DNA of 64,000 nt from Aeromonas sanarellii (GTDB lineage: Bacteria > Pseudomonadota > Gammaproteobacteria > Enterobacterales > Aeromonadaceae). This document shows, one piece after another, positions 36,480 through 45,374 of the stretch (position 1 is its first letter; the number at the start of each line of letters is the position of its first letter). Made by a program: the position numbers and the translations under genes. The notes beneath the pieces were generated by a model. The model ran no database searches and had not been told where the DNA came from. It was given only the letters and a program-made list of their open reading frames with translations. The DNA is taken from positions 124,001-188,000 of the forward strand of contig NZ_CDBN01000015.1 of assembly GCF_000820085.1 (NCBI RefSeq), given 5' to 3'.

Positions 36480-38651
36480 TCAGGTTTCAATTGAGGTGAC
36501 AGGTATCCGTTCAGTGCCCACCTGTCCTTGGGCGCCACGCTTGGCCTGCTTGTTTTTCATCACCAGTGGCAGGCACTTGCGCTCGTTGTGATAGGTCATC
36601 TGGCAATCGAGGCAATAGTGGCATTCGTTGGCATTGATCCGTCCATCCGGGTGGATGGCCTGGATCTCGCACTCCTTGGCGCAGAGCTGGCAGGGGCTGC
36701 CACACTCCTTGCGACGCTTGAGCCAGTCGAACTGGCGCAGCTTGGTGGGGATCGCCAGCGCGGCCCCCAGCGGGCAGATGTAACGGCAGTAGAGCTTGCG
36801 GGTGAAGAGGTTGATCACCAGCAGCAGCACGGCGTACAGCACGAACCACCACTGCCGATCGAAGCCGAGGATGATGGCCGTCTTGAAGGGCTCCACTTCG
36901 GCGGCCTGCTCGGCCATCTGCATCGACTCCAGCGAGATGCCGAACAGCACCAGCAGGATGATGTATTTGATGGCCCAGAGCCGTTCATGCACGGCGAAGG
37001 GCAGCTCGAACTGGCGGACCTTCAGCTTGCGGGCCCCTTCGTTGATCAGCTCCTGCAGGGCGCCAAACGGGCAGAGCCAGCCACAGAAGACGCCGCGGCC
37101 CCAGAGCAGGATAGTGGCGGCGGCGAAGGTCCAGAGGATGAAGATGACGGGATCGGTGAGGAACAGCTCCCAGCGAAAATCCTGGAACAGCGCATGGACG
37201 AAGGTCAGCACATTGACCACCGAGAGCTGTCCCAGCGCATACCAGCCGATGTAGGTCAGGGTGAACAGCAGGTAGCCACGGCGCAGCCAGTGCAGGAAAT
37301 GGGGTCGCCGGGTGAAGCGATCCTGGAAGAACAGGATGGCGGTGAGCAGCAATAGCGCGAGCCCGATGATGCCGATCTGCACGCTCTTCTGGTACCAGAT
37401 CTTCGCCCACATCGGTCGCGCGGCCTCTTCGGCGGCGGCCAGCTCCTCGGCACTCGGCAGGGGTCTTGTCAGATAGGACTCGGGCAACTGGTAGGGGAGC
37501 TCGAAACTGCTGAAGACACTCTTGATGGGACCGGTCTGACGACGCACCAGCAGCTCCAGACTCCAGGGTGAACCAGGATCGAAGGCGGTATGGGCGCGGA
37601 TGGTGAAGATGGCCATCTCGCCAAACGTCGGCATCCCCCCGGCGTAGACATCATCGAGGCGCTGGAAGTCCAGATCGCGGAAGCTGATGGTGTCGCCGAA
37701 CTGGCGCAGTTGCACCCGATCGAAGATGCCGCCACGCACATAGCCCGATCCCTTGAAGGAGTACTCCCCGCTGCCCAGCACGGCGATGGCCTGCTCGCCG
37801 GGTTTGAGCCCCTCCATCAGTGCCTGATACTGTTTTTCACCCAGCAGGTTGCGGCCTATGGTCGGTGGGTTCAGATGAGTGACGTAGAGATCGATGAAGG
37901 GATCGCTGGCCCGCTCGGCCGGGGCGGTGCCGACACCTTCTGCCTCCGTGCCCTTGAACGCCTCGTCGACCTGACCACGGGTCAGGTGCAGCCGACGGAT
38001 GGCGCCATTGCCGGTGAGACCGGTCCAATCGAGGGGCTCATAGAGGTCGCTACGCACCAGAGCGGGTTTGGGTCTCGCCCCCCCCTGCTCCTTGACCAGC
38101 CCCAGGGACAGCGCGACCTTGTGCGCCCCGTGCATGACGATCTCGTTGACCACCATGGCGGTGACGGTCGCACCGGTGATGGCATCGATGGTGACCGCAT
38201 CCGGGTCGCTGGAGTGGCCGACCACCACCCGTTGCCCGACGCCGACACCTTTGTATCCGGCGCTGAAGTCATGCAGCTTCGCTTCCGGGATCCCCACCAG
38301 CAGGATCGGCTCATGGTGCTCGAGCACATAGGCATCGACGATCACGCCCTTGGGGTCGAGCAGTATCTGCATGTTGATCGGCTTGCCCGAATAGGCGGGG
38401 ATGTTGACGACATCGATGGTCTGGAAGGCATAGCCCGTCGGTTTGCCCCCTTTGGTCAGGGTGCGCACCTGATAGGGACCGCTGGCCCTGGAAAGGACGG
38501 CGCCCGGAAAGAACTGCTCGATGCGGGTCTGCTCGACTGGGTACGTTTTGGCGGTGAGACTCAGGCTGGGGAGGAGCAGCAAGGTCATCAACAGCAATGC
38601 CCAGAGGTGGGATAACGAGAGCAATGGGTAAGGTCCTGATCGCATCATCAT
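36480..38651 (-). CDS. nosR: NosR, membrane flavo-iron-sulfur protein required for N2O reduction
   Basis: A 723-residue protein: signal helix, a periplasmic FMN-binding domain (the covalent FMN Thr lies in DAITGATVTAMVV near 166), a further periplasmic region to about 390, then five membrane helices with CGWLCPFG and CRYICPLG motifs, and a C-terminal cytoplasmic ferredoxin-type domain (CGSPCQLCAKEC, CHYCLDC). NosR feeds electrons to NosZ and is needed for nosZ expression in pseudomonads. Start choice among clustered Met codons (38643-38657) is uncertain; 38651 gives 9-nt spacing from AAGGGG. An ApbE-type flavin transferase (nosX) is not seen in the window. Confidence 0.94.
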   Translation of the reverse strand: MMMRSGPYPLLSLSHLWALLLMTLLLLPSLSLTAKTYPVEQTRIEQFFPGAVLSRASGPYQVRTLTKGGKPTGYAFQTIDVVNIPAYSGKPINMQILLDPKGVIVDAYVLEHHEPILLVGIPEAKLHDFSAGYKGVGVGQRVVVGHSSDPDAVTIDAITGATVTAMVVNEIVMHGAHKVALSLGLVKEQGGARPKPALVRSDLYEPLDWTGLTGNGAIRRLHLTRGQVDEAFKGTEAEGVGTAPAERASDPFIDLYVTHLNPPTIGRNLLGEKQYQALMEGLKPGEQAIAVLGSGEYSFKGSGYVRGGIFDRVQLRQFGDTISFRDLDFQRLDDVYAGGMPTFGEMAIFTIRAHTAFDPGSPWSLELLVRRQTGPIKSVFSSFELPYQLPESYLTRPLPSAEELAAAEEAARPMWAKIWYQKSVQIGIIGLALLLLTAILFFQDRFTRRPHFLHWLRRGYLLFTLTYIGWYALGQLSVVNVLTFVHALFQDFRWELFLTDPVIFILWTFAAATILLWGRGVFCGWLCPFGALQELINEGARKLKVRQFELPFAVHERLWAIKYIILLVLFGISLESMQMAEQAAEVEPFKTAIILGFDRQWWFVLYAVLLLVINLFTRKLYCRYICPLGAALAIPTKLRQFDWLKRRKECGSPCQLCAKECEIQAIHPDGRINANECHYCLDCQMTYHNERKCLPLVMKNKQAKRGAQGQVGTERIPVTSIET

Positions 38652-38758
38652 ATTCATATGCCCCTTTCCGCCAGAGTCCCGTGAGATGCCAACCTGCGTT
38701 GCTGCCAAAATCCGTGCCCTGCTCACAACGCTCAATGGTAACCATTTAAAACCCATGG

Positions 38759-38772
38759 TTAATGGAGATCAA
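38759..38772. promoter_or_regulatory. FNR/DNR-type box between nosR and fumC
   Basis: TTAAT-GGAG-ATCAA matches the FNR consensus TTGAT-N4-ATCAA with one mismatch. On the minus strand it lies about 30 bp upstream of a -10-like TACCAT (38735-38740), so it would centre near -40 for nosR, the class II activating position. Confidence 0.6.
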
Positions 38773-38950
38773 CCTAAATAGACAACTGAGTTGCATAATT
38801 GAAAGCACCATCACACTTATGCCCGCGAATCTCATGTCGGAGCGCAACCTTTGGTCATTGATCGGGTTGATGCCCTTTGTCGGACGGATACTGGCCTCGG
38901 CCTCGCTTTATGGTCATGCTAGGGAACACCCAATCGGCAGGAGAGCGCAG

Positions 38951-40342
38951 ATGAACATCAGGATGGAAAGAGACAGCCTGGGGGAGATAGCCGTCCCGGC
39001 GGACAGACTCTGGGGCGCCCAGACCCAGCGCTCCCTGCACCACTTCAACATCTCGGGGGAGCGCCAGCCCAGGGAGATCATCCATGCCCTGGCCCGCATC
39101 AAGTCCGCCTGCGCCCGGGTCAACCACGCCCTGGGACTGCTGCCCGCGCGCAAGGCCCAGGCCATCATGGCGGCCGCCGACGAGGTCCTGTGCGGCCAGC
39201 ACGACGCCGAGTTTCCCCTGATGGTGTGGCAGACCGGCTCCGGCACCCAGACCAACATGAACCTCAACGAGGTGCTGGCGAACCGGGCCAGCGAGCTGCT
39301 CGGCGGCCCCCGTGGCGAGGGGCGGCTGGTGCACCCCAACGACGAGGTGAACAAGAGCCAGTCCAGCAACGACGTCTTCCCGAGCGCCATGAACCTGGCC
39401 GCCGTCTCCGCCATCACGGGCCGGCTGCTGCCGGCGCTCATCGCGCTCAAGGAGACGCTGGCCAGCAAGGCCGCCGCCTTCGACGACATCGTCAAGATTG
39501 GCCGCACCCATCTGCAGGATGCGACGCCCCTCACCCTGGGGCAGGAGATCTCCGGCTGGGTCGCCCAGCTCGGTCAGGGGGAACGCCACATCCGGGCCGC
39601 CCTGCCCCATCTGTACGAGCTGGCGCTCGGCGGCACGGCGGTGGGCACCGGCCTCAACTGCCCCCCAGGTTTCGCCGAGGCGGTGGCCAGGACCCTGGCC
39701 GAGCAGACCGGTCTGCCGCTGGTGAGCGCCCCCAACAAGTTCGAAGCCCTGGCGGCGAGCGATGCCCAGGTCCATGCCCACGGCGCCCTCAAGACGCTGG
39801 CGGCCTCCCTCATGAAGATCGCCAACGACGTGCGCTGGCTCGCGAGCGGCCCCCGCAGCGGGCTGGGGGAACTCATCATCCCGGAAAACGAGCCCGGCTC
39901 CTCCATCATGCCGGGCAAGGTCAACCCGACCCAGAGCGAGGCGCTCACCATGCTGTGCGCCCAGGTGATGGGCAACGACGTGGCCATCAACATCGGCGGC
40001 GCCAGCGGCAACTTCGAGCTCAATGTGTTCAGGCCGATGATCGCTTACAACGTCCTGCAGAGCGTGCGGCTGCTGGCGGACGGCATGAAGAGCTTCAACG
40101 AGCACTGCGCCCTCGGCATCAGCCCGAACCGGGCTCGCATCGACGAGCTGCTGGCCCGATCCCTGATGCTGGTGACGGCCCTCAACCCCCACATCGGCTA
40201 CGACAAGGCGGCCGAGATCGCCAAGCGCGCGCACCACGAGGGGCTGAGCCTGCGGGAGGCGGCCATCGCCTCGGGCCACCTCACGGCGCAGCAGTTCGAT
40301 GCCTGGGTGGTGCCTGCCGACATGGTGGGGAGGGGCAAATAA
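38951..40342 (+). CDS. fumC: Fumarate hydratase class II
   Basis: A 463-residue iron-independent fumarase: [20 protein letters not shown] near residue 98 (exactly the family block), [14 protein letters not shown] near 130, [17 protein letters not shown] near 182 and the superfamily signature [13 protein letters not shown] near 317 with the catalytic Ser loop. It interconverts fumarate and malate in the TCA cycle. AGGAG (38939-38943) lies 7 nt before the ATG; longer frames exist but lack a ribosome site. It is divergent from nosR, with an FNR-type box in the shared region. Confidence 0.95.
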   Translation: MNIRMERDSLGEIAVPADRLWGAQTQRSLHHFNISGERQPREIIHALARIKSACARVNHALGLLPARKAQAIMAAADEVLCGQHDAEFPLMVWQTGSGTQTNMNLNEVLANRASELLGGPRGEGRLVHPNDEVNKSQSSNDVFPSAMNLAAVSAITGRLLPALIALKETLASKAAAFDDIVKIGRTHLQDATPLTLGQEISGWVAQLGQGERHIRAALPHLYELALGGTAVGTGLNCPPGFAEAVARTLAEQTGLPLVSAPNKFEALAASDAQVHAHGALKTLAASLMKIANDVRWLASGPRSGLGELIIPENEPGSSIMPGKVNPTQSEALTMLCAQVMGNDVAINIGGASGNFELNVFRPMIAYNVLQSVRLLADGMKSFNEHCALGISPNRARIDELLARSLMLVTALNPHIGYDKAAEIAKRAHHEGLSLREAAIASGHLTAQQFDAWVVPADMVGRGK

Positions 40343-40386
40343 GGCGCGATTTCGGGAGCACGGATAGCGGGATCACAAATAAACAG

Positions 40387-40415
40387 AAGGGGCGCCGCGG
40401 CGCCCCTTTCCATTC
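40387..40415. terminator. Terminator between fumC and the VOC gene
   Basis: AAGGGGCGCC / GGCGCCCCTT (40387-40396 with 40399-40408) followed by TCCATT on the plus strand; convergent genes on both sides. Confidence 0.8.
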
Positions 40416-40427
40416 ACCGGCAGGGAC

Positions 40428-40865
40428 TCAGCTCTTGCTCTCGCAGTTGAACATCCAGTGGGTGCCGAACTTGTCCACCAAGGATCCGAAATAGGCCCCC
40501 CAGAACATCTCCGCCAGCGGCATCTCCACCTTGCCCCCTTCGGCCAGAACCGCGAACAGGCGATCGGTCTCGGCCCGGCTGTCCGGCTCCAGGTTGAGGT
40601 AGCTGTTGTTGCCCTGCACCAGGGTGAAGCCCATGCTGGCCGGGGCATCGGTGCCCATCAGCACATGACCGCCGAGGATGGGCAGCGCCACGTGCATCAC
40701 CAGCTCCCCGTCCTCCTGGGACAGGGGGGGCTGGTCCGGGCAGCCGGGGGAATCCTTGAAGCGGTGGATGGGACCGGCGAAGTCGCCGCCGAACACCTCG
40801 CGATAGAAGAGGAAGGCCGCCTCCGTCTCCCGGGCAAAATTGAGATAGGTACTGACACGCGCCAT
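40428..40865 (-). CDS. VOC-family protein (PhnB/YjdN-like)
   Basis: A 145-residue vicinal-oxygen-chelate fold protein: STYLNFARETEAAFLFYREVFG opens the first module (in two parts STYLNFARETEA, AFLFYREVFG), LPILGGHVLMGTDAP lies near 76 and the end reads MFWGAYFGSLVDKFGTHW, as in PhnB/YjdN proteins (3-demethylubiquinone-9 3-methyltransferase-like annotation). No enzymatic role is established for these. AAGGAG precedes the ATG at 40863-40865. A perfect 11-bp hairpin stands in the leader just ahead of the ribosome site. Confidence 0.87.
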   Translation of the reverse strand: MARVSTYLNFARETEAAFLFYREVFGGDFAGPIHRFKDSPGCPDQPPLSQEDGELVMHVALPILGGHVLMGTDAPASMGFTLVQGNNSYLNLEPDSRAETDRLFAVLAEGGKVEMPLAEMFWGAYFGSLVDKFGTHWMFNCESKS

Positions 40866-40883
40866 GGGTTTCTCCTTGTCACC

Positions 40884-40910
40884 GATAGCTGGCCCCTTTG
40901 GCCAGCTATC
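40884..40910 (-). promoter_or_regulatory. Leader hairpin just upstream of the VOC gene
   Basis: A perfect 11-bp stem GATAGCTGGCC / GGCCAGCTATC (40884-40894 with 40900-40910) with a 5-nt loop, ending 18 bp upstream of the start codon and just before the AAGGAG site. It has no T-tract, so it is more likely a leader structure or operator than a terminator. Confidence 0.5.
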
Positions 40911-41015
40911 AGCATAGAAGAGCCCGCTCATTGCCAGACCCGGATCCGCTTGCCCCCCTCTATATGAGGCAGAGGGCGTCGGCTCCCTCATCGGCACAGA
41001 GTCGGTCTCACCCGC

Positions 41016-41046
41016 AAAAAGAGCAACCCACCCCAAGGTGGGTTGC
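41016..41046 (-). terminator. Orphan minus-strand terminator
   Basis: A perfect 10-bp stem GCAACCCACC / GGTGGGTTGC (41023-41032 with 41037-41046), 4-nt loop, followed on the minus strand by TCTTTTT. The only sequence upstream on that strand before putA (a plus-strand gene) is about 230 bp of apparently non-coding DNA. Confidence 0.8.
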
Positions 41047-41196
41047 ACCCCCTCCCCGTTCAAAAGATATATCTCCAAGTCATTAATAATGCAGTGAAAA
41101 AATGGAGAGTAGCGATGTTGAAGGGTGTCTTACGGAGATGGATGTGATGGATAAATTCAACAATGTAGCCAGTACATTAAAATTTCTAGCTTGAAG

Positions 41197-41212
41197 GTTG
41201 CACCTGGTTGCA
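41197..41212 (+). promoter_or_regulatory. PutA operator candidates (two GTTGCA at 10-bp period)
   Basis: GTTGCA occurs at 41197-41202 and 41207-41212, one helical turn apart inside GGTTGCACC repeats; a further copy is at 41042-41047. GTTGCA is the core bound by E. coli PutA's ribbon-helix-helix domain. The pair lies 29 bp upstream of a TAATAT -10 element of putA. Confidence 0.6.
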
Positions 41213-41240
41213 CCATCATCGGCAAAATTTAACCGTCCGG

Positions 41241-41246
41241 TAATAT
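41241..41246 (+). promoter_or_regulatory. -10 element of putA
   Basis: TAATAT lies 27 bp before the putA start; the matching -35 position (around 41218-41223, ATCGGC) is weak. Confidence 0.4.
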
Positions 41247-41273
41247 TGTTACCTTCTAGACACAGGAAGTCCC

Positions 41274-44200
41274 ATGGCCACTACCACCCTCGGCGTCAAA
41301 CTCGATGAAGCGACCCGCGACCGCCTCAAGCAGGCGGCGCAGACCCTGGATCGCACCCCCCACTGGCTGATCAAGCAGGCCATCTTCACCTACCTGGAGC
41401 AGCTGGATCGCGGCCTGACCCCGCCCGAGCACTCCGGGCTGGCCGCCGCCGCAGGGGATGAGTCGGTCGAGGCCCTGACCGAGCATGGGATCCAGGTCTT
41501 CCTCGAGTTCGCCGAGAGCATTCTGCCCCAGTCCGTGCTGCGCGCCGCCATCACGGGGGCCTATCGCCGCCCTGAGACCGAGGCCGTCCCCATGCTGCTG
41601 GAGCAGGCCCGCCTGCCCAAGGAGAAGGCCGACGCCACCCAGAAGCTCGCCATGAGCATCGCCGAGAAGCTGCGCAACCAGAAGAGTGCCAGCGGCCGTC
41701 AGGGCCTGGTGCAGGGTCTGCTGCAGGAGTTCTCCCTCTCCTCCCAGGAAGGGGTGGCCCTGATGTGCCTGGCGGAGGCGCTGTTGCGCATTCCCGACAA
41801 GGCGACCCGCGACGCCCTCATTCGCGACAAGATTAGCGGCGGCAACTGGAGCCAGCACCTGGGCCAGAGCACCTCACTGTTTGTCAACGCCGCCTCCTGG
41901 GGCCTGCTCATCACCGGCAAGCTGGTGGCCACCCACAACGAGGCGGGGCTCAACAGCTCCCTCAAGGGGCTGATCGGCAAGGGTGGTGAGCCGCTGATCC
42001 GCAAGGGCGTCGACATGGCGATGCGCCTGATGGGGGAGCAGTTCGTCACCGGCGAGACCATCGCCGAGGCGCTGGCCAATGCAGGCGCCATGGAGACCAA
42101 GGGCTTCCGCTACTCCTACGACATGCTGGGGGAAGCGGCCCTGACCGAAGAGGATGCCAAGCGCTATCTGGCCTCCTACGAGCAGGCCATCCACGCCATC
42201 GGCAAGGCCTCCCACGGCCGCGGCATCTACGAGGGGCCGGGCATCTCCATCAAGCTCTCCGCCCTGCACCCGCGCTACAGCCGCGCCCAGTACGACCGCG
42301 TCATGGAGGAGCTCTACCCCACCCTGCTCGGTCTGACCCAGCTCGCCAAACAGTACGACATCGGCATCAACATCGACGCCGAGGAGGCCGATCGGCTGGA
42401 GATCTCGCTGGATCTGCTGGAGAAGCTCTGCTTCGACCCCAGCCTCGCCGATTGGAACGGCATCGGCTTCGTCATCCAGGCCTACCAGAAGCGCTGCCCC
42501 TATGTGATCGACTATGTCATCGATCTCGCTAAGCGCAGCCGCCACCGCCTGATGATCCGGCTGGTGAAGGGGGCCTACTGGGACAGCGAGATCAAGCGCA
42601 CCCAGCAGGATGGCCTGGAAGGCTACCCCGTCTACACCCGCAAGCCCTACACGGATGTCTCCTATCTCGCCTGCGCCCGCAAGCTGCTGGCGGTGCCCGA
42701 GTCCATCTATCCCCAGTTCGCCACCCACAACGCCCACTCCCTGTCGGCCATCTACCAGCTGGCGGGTCAGAACTACTACCCCGGCCAGTATGAGTTCCAG
42801 TGCCTGCACGGCATGGGTGAGCCGCTCTACGAACAGGTGGTCGGCAAGGTGGCCGACGGCAAGCTGGGCCGCCCCTGCCGCATCTATGCGCCGGTCGGCA
42901 GCCACGAGACCCTGCTCGCCTACCTGGTGCGCCGCCTGCTGGAGAACGGGGCCAACACCTCCTTCGTCAACCGCATCGCGGACAACAGCATCTCCCTCCC
43001 GGATCTGGTGCAGGATCCGGTGCAGCAGATTGAGCAGATGGCCGCCCGTGAAGGGGCCCTGGGCCTGCCGCACCCGCGCATCCCCCTGCCCCGGGATCTC
43101 TACGGCGAAGCCCGCCCGAACTCCGCCGGCCTGGATCTCGCGAACGAACATCGCCTGGGGTCGCTCTCCGCCGCCCTGCTCGCCAGCACCAACACCGCCT
43201 ATCAGGCCGTGCCCATGCTGGGTTGCGACACCGAGGCGCCGACCCAGTTCCAGCCCGTGGTCAACCCGGCGGATCACCGCGACATCGTCGGTCAGGTGAG
43301 CGAAGCCACCACCGATCTGGTCGATCAGGCCCTCGCCTGCGCCCTGGCCAGCGGCCAGATCTGGCAATCGACCCCGCCCGCCGAGCGCGCCGCCGTGCTG
43401 GAGCGCGCCGCCGATCTGATGGAGTCCGAGCTGCAGCCCCTGATGGGCCTGCTGGTGCGCGAGTCCGGCAAGACCTTCAGCAACGCCATCGCCGAGGTGC
43501 GCGAGGCGGTTGACTTCCTGCGCTATTACGCCGCCCAGGCGCGCAACCACTTCGCCAACGACAGCCACAGGCCGCTGGGCCCCGTGGTCTGCATCAGCCC
43601 CTGGAACTTCCCGCTCGCCATCTTCAGCGGTCAGGTGTGCGCGGCGCTGGCCGCCGGCAATACGGTGCTGGCGAAACCCGCCGAGCAGACCCCGCTCATC
43701 GCAGCGCAAGCGGTGCGCATCCTGCTGGAAGCCGGCGTGCCCGCCGGCGCGGTGCAACTGCTGCCGGGCCGTGGTGAAACCGTGGGCGCGGCGCTGATCG
43801 CGGACGAACGTATCCGCGGGGTCATGTTCACCGGCTCCACCGAAGTCGCGGGCATCATCTCCCGCAACCTGGCCGGTCGCCTCGATGCCCAGGGTCGCAC
43901 CATACCCCTCATCGCCGAGACCGGCGGTCAGAACGCCATGATCGTCGACTCCTCCGCCCTGACCGAACAGGTGGTGATGGACGTTATCTCCTCAGCGTTC
44001 GACAGCGCCGGTCAGCGCTGCTCCGCCCTGCGGGTGCTGTGCGTGCAGGACGACGTGGCGGAGCGGGTCACCACCATGCTCAAGGGCGCCATGGCCGAGT
44101 ACAGGGTCGGCAGCCCCGAGCATCTCTCCACCGATATCGGCCCGGTCATCGACGCCGAGGCCAAGGCCAACATCGAGCGGCACATCAAGGCCATGGGCGA

Positions 44201-45221
44201 CAAGGGGCGCAAGGTGCACCAGATCGCCCGCGTCCAGGGGGAGGCCTGCAGCCGTGGCACCTTCGTGCTGCCGACCCTGATCGAGCTCGACAGCCTGGAC
44301 GAACTGGGCCGCGAGGTGTTCGGCCCCGTGCTGCACCTGGTGCGCTACCCCCGCGCCCGGCTCGGCGAGCTGCTCGCCCAGATCAACGACAGCGGCTACG
44401 GCCTGACGCTCGGGGTCCATACCCGGATCGACGAGACCATCGCCCAGGTGGTCAACACCGCCAAGGTGGGCAACCTCTACGTGAACCGCAACATCGTGGG
44501 CGCCGTGGTCGGGGTGCAGCCGTTCGGCGGCGAAGGGCTCTCCGGCACCGGCCCCAAGGCTGGCGGCCCGCTCTACATGTACCGCCTGCTCGGCGCCCGT
44601 CCCCAGGAGGCGGTGGCCAACCAGCTGAACCAGGAGTCCGGCGCCCTGCAGGCCGAGGCGAAGGCCCCCCTGCTGGCCCTGCGCAACTGGGCGAGCAAGC
44701 AGGATCCGGCCCTCGCCGCCCTGTGTGATCGCTATGCCACGCTCTCCCAGAGCGGCCGTACCCAGCTGCTGGCCGGCCCCACCGGCGAGCGCAACAGCTA
44801 CAGCCTGCTGCCCCGGGAGACGGTGCTCTGCCTCGCCGAAGAGAAAGGGGATCTGCTGGCCCAGCTGGCCGCCTGTCTGGCGGTGGGCAGCCGGGTGCTG
44901 TGGCAGGACCACGCCCAGAACCGCACCCTGCTCTCTTCCCTGCCGACCGAGGTACGGGATCGCATCGCGCTGGTGGCAGACTGGGCCACGGGCGAGGCGG
45001 ACTTCGATGCCCTGCTGCACCACGGCGATTCGGATCAGCTGAGCGAGGTGAGCAAGCTCGCCGCCGCCCGCCAGACGGCGCGTAACTGCGCCATCATAGG
45101 CGTGCACGGCCTGCATCGCGGCGAGACCGACATCCCGCTGGAGCGGCTGCTCATCGAGCACGCCCTCTCGGTCAACACCGCCGCCGCGGGTGGCAACGCC
45201 AGCCTGATGACCATAGGCTAA
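41274..45221 (+). CDS. putA: Trifunctional PutA: proline dehydrogenase / P5C dehydrogenase / repressor
   Basis: A 1315-residue enzyme oxidising proline to glutamate. Residues 1-47 form a ribbon-helix-helix DNA-binding domain (TTTLGVKLDEATRDRLKQAA, TPHWLIKQAIFTYLEQ). The FAD-dependent proline dehydrogenase barrel (about 250-560) shows YDMLGEAAL, GISIKLSALHPRYS and RLVKGAYWDSEIK. The P5C dehydrogenase (about 640-1110) shows SPWNFPLAIFSGQV, catalytic Glu in ETGGQNAMIVDSS and catalytic Cys in SAGQRCSALRVL. A C-terminal ALDH-like flap (1110-1315) completes the long form. The presence of the RHH domain and GTTGCA motifs upstream predicts autoregulation. putP is not adjacent. Confidence 0.96.
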   Translation: MATTTLGVKLDEATRDRLKQAAQTLDRTPHWLIKQAIFTYLEQLDRGLTPPEHSGLAAAAGDESVEALTEHGIQVFLEFAESILPQSVLRAAITGAYRRPETEAVPMLLEQARLPKEKADATQKLAMSIAEKLRNQKSASGRQGLVQGLLQEFSLSSQEGVALMCLAEALLRIPDKATRDALIRDKISGGNWSQHLGQSTSLFVNAASWGLLITGKLVATHNEAGLNSSLKGLIGKGGEPLIRKGVDMAMRLMGEQFVTGETIAEALANAGAMETKGFRYSYDMLGEAALTEEDAKRYLASYEQAIHAIGKASHGRGIYEGPGISIKLSALHPRYSRAQYDRVMEELYPTLLGLTQLAKQYDIGINIDAEEADRLEISLDLLEKLCFDPSLADWNGIGFVIQAYQKRCPYVIDYVIDLAKRSRHRLMIRLVKGAYWDSEIKRTQQDGLEGYPVYTRKPYTDVSYLACARKLLAVPESIYPQFATHNAHSLSAIYQLAGQNYYPGQYEFQCLHGMGEPLYEQVVGKVADGKLGRPCRIYAPVGSHETLLAYLVRRLLENGANTSFVNRIADNSISLPDLVQDPVQQIEQMAAREGALGLPHPRIPLPRDLYGEARPNSAGLDLANEHRLGSLSAALLASTNTAYQAVPMLGCDTEAPTQFQPVVNPADHRDIVGQVSEATTDLVDQALACALASGQIWQSTPPAERAAVLERAADLMESELQPLMGLLVRESGKTFSNAIAEVREAVDFLRYYAAQARNHFANDSHRPLGPVVCISPWNFPLAIFSGQVCAALAAGNTVLAKPAEQTPLIAAQAVRILLEAGVPAGAVQLLPGRGETVGAALIADERIRGVMFTGSTEVAGIISRNLAGRLDAQGRTIPLIAETGGQNAMIVDSSALTEQVVMDVISSAFDSAGQRCSALRVLCVQDDVAERVTTMLKGAMAEYRVGSPEHLSTDIGPVIDAEAKANIERHIKAMGDKGRKVHQIARVQGEACSRGTFVLPTLIELDSLDELGREVFGPVLHLVRYPRARLGELLAQINDSGYGLTLGVHTRIDETIAQVVNTAKVGNLYVNRNIVGAVVGVQPFGGEGLSGTGPKAGGPLYMYRLLGARPQEAVANQLNQESGALQAEAKAPLLALRNWASKQDPALAALCDRYATLSQSGRTQLLAGPTGERNSYSLLPRETVLCLAEEKGDLLAQLAACLAVGSRVLWQDHAQNRTLLSSLPTEVRDRIALVADWATGEADFDALLHHGDSDQLSEVSKLAAARQTARNCAIIGVHGLHRGETDIPLERLLIEHALSVNTAAAGGNASLMTIG

Positions 45222-45240
45222 GCGCCCACGACACTGACTC

Positions 45241-45270
45241 AAGCCCCGTCCATGCGGGGCTTGTTCTTTT
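45241..45270 (+). terminator. Terminator of putA
   Basis: AAGCCCCG / CGGGGCTT (45241-45248 with 45255-45262), 6-nt loop, then GTTCTTTT. Confidence 0.9.
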
Positions 45271-45287
45271 CAGTCCCTTGCGCGCAG

Positions 45288-45326
45288 AAACAAAGAGGCC
45301 GCCCTGTTGGGGCGGCCTCTTTGTTT
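45288..45326 (-). terminator. Long-stem terminator of alr (possibly bidirectional)
   Basis: A 17-bp perfect stem (45288-45304 with 45310-45326; inner arms GGCCGCCC / GGGCGGCC) with a 5-nt loop. On the minus strand the outer arm supplies the TTTGTTT tract just after alr. Confidence 0.88.
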
Positions 45327-45374
45327 CCCCTTCTCCCCTTGAGGGAGAGAAGTCGGGGATGTGGAGCGACTCGT

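Larger units (their letters stand above)
40866..41273. other. 408-bp divergent region between the VOC gene and putA
   Basis: It holds a leader hairpin for the VOC gene, a minus-strand terminator with no known gene before it, GTTGCA motifs and a putA -10 element, all listed separately. The AT-rich part at about 41050-41200 contains no supported gene. Confidence 0.7.

Noticed and set aside
29763..38950. The nos cluster as a recently inserted mobile island
   Set aside because: No integrase, transposase, tRNA end or flanking direct repeat was found at either edge, and codon use looks like that of the neighbours.
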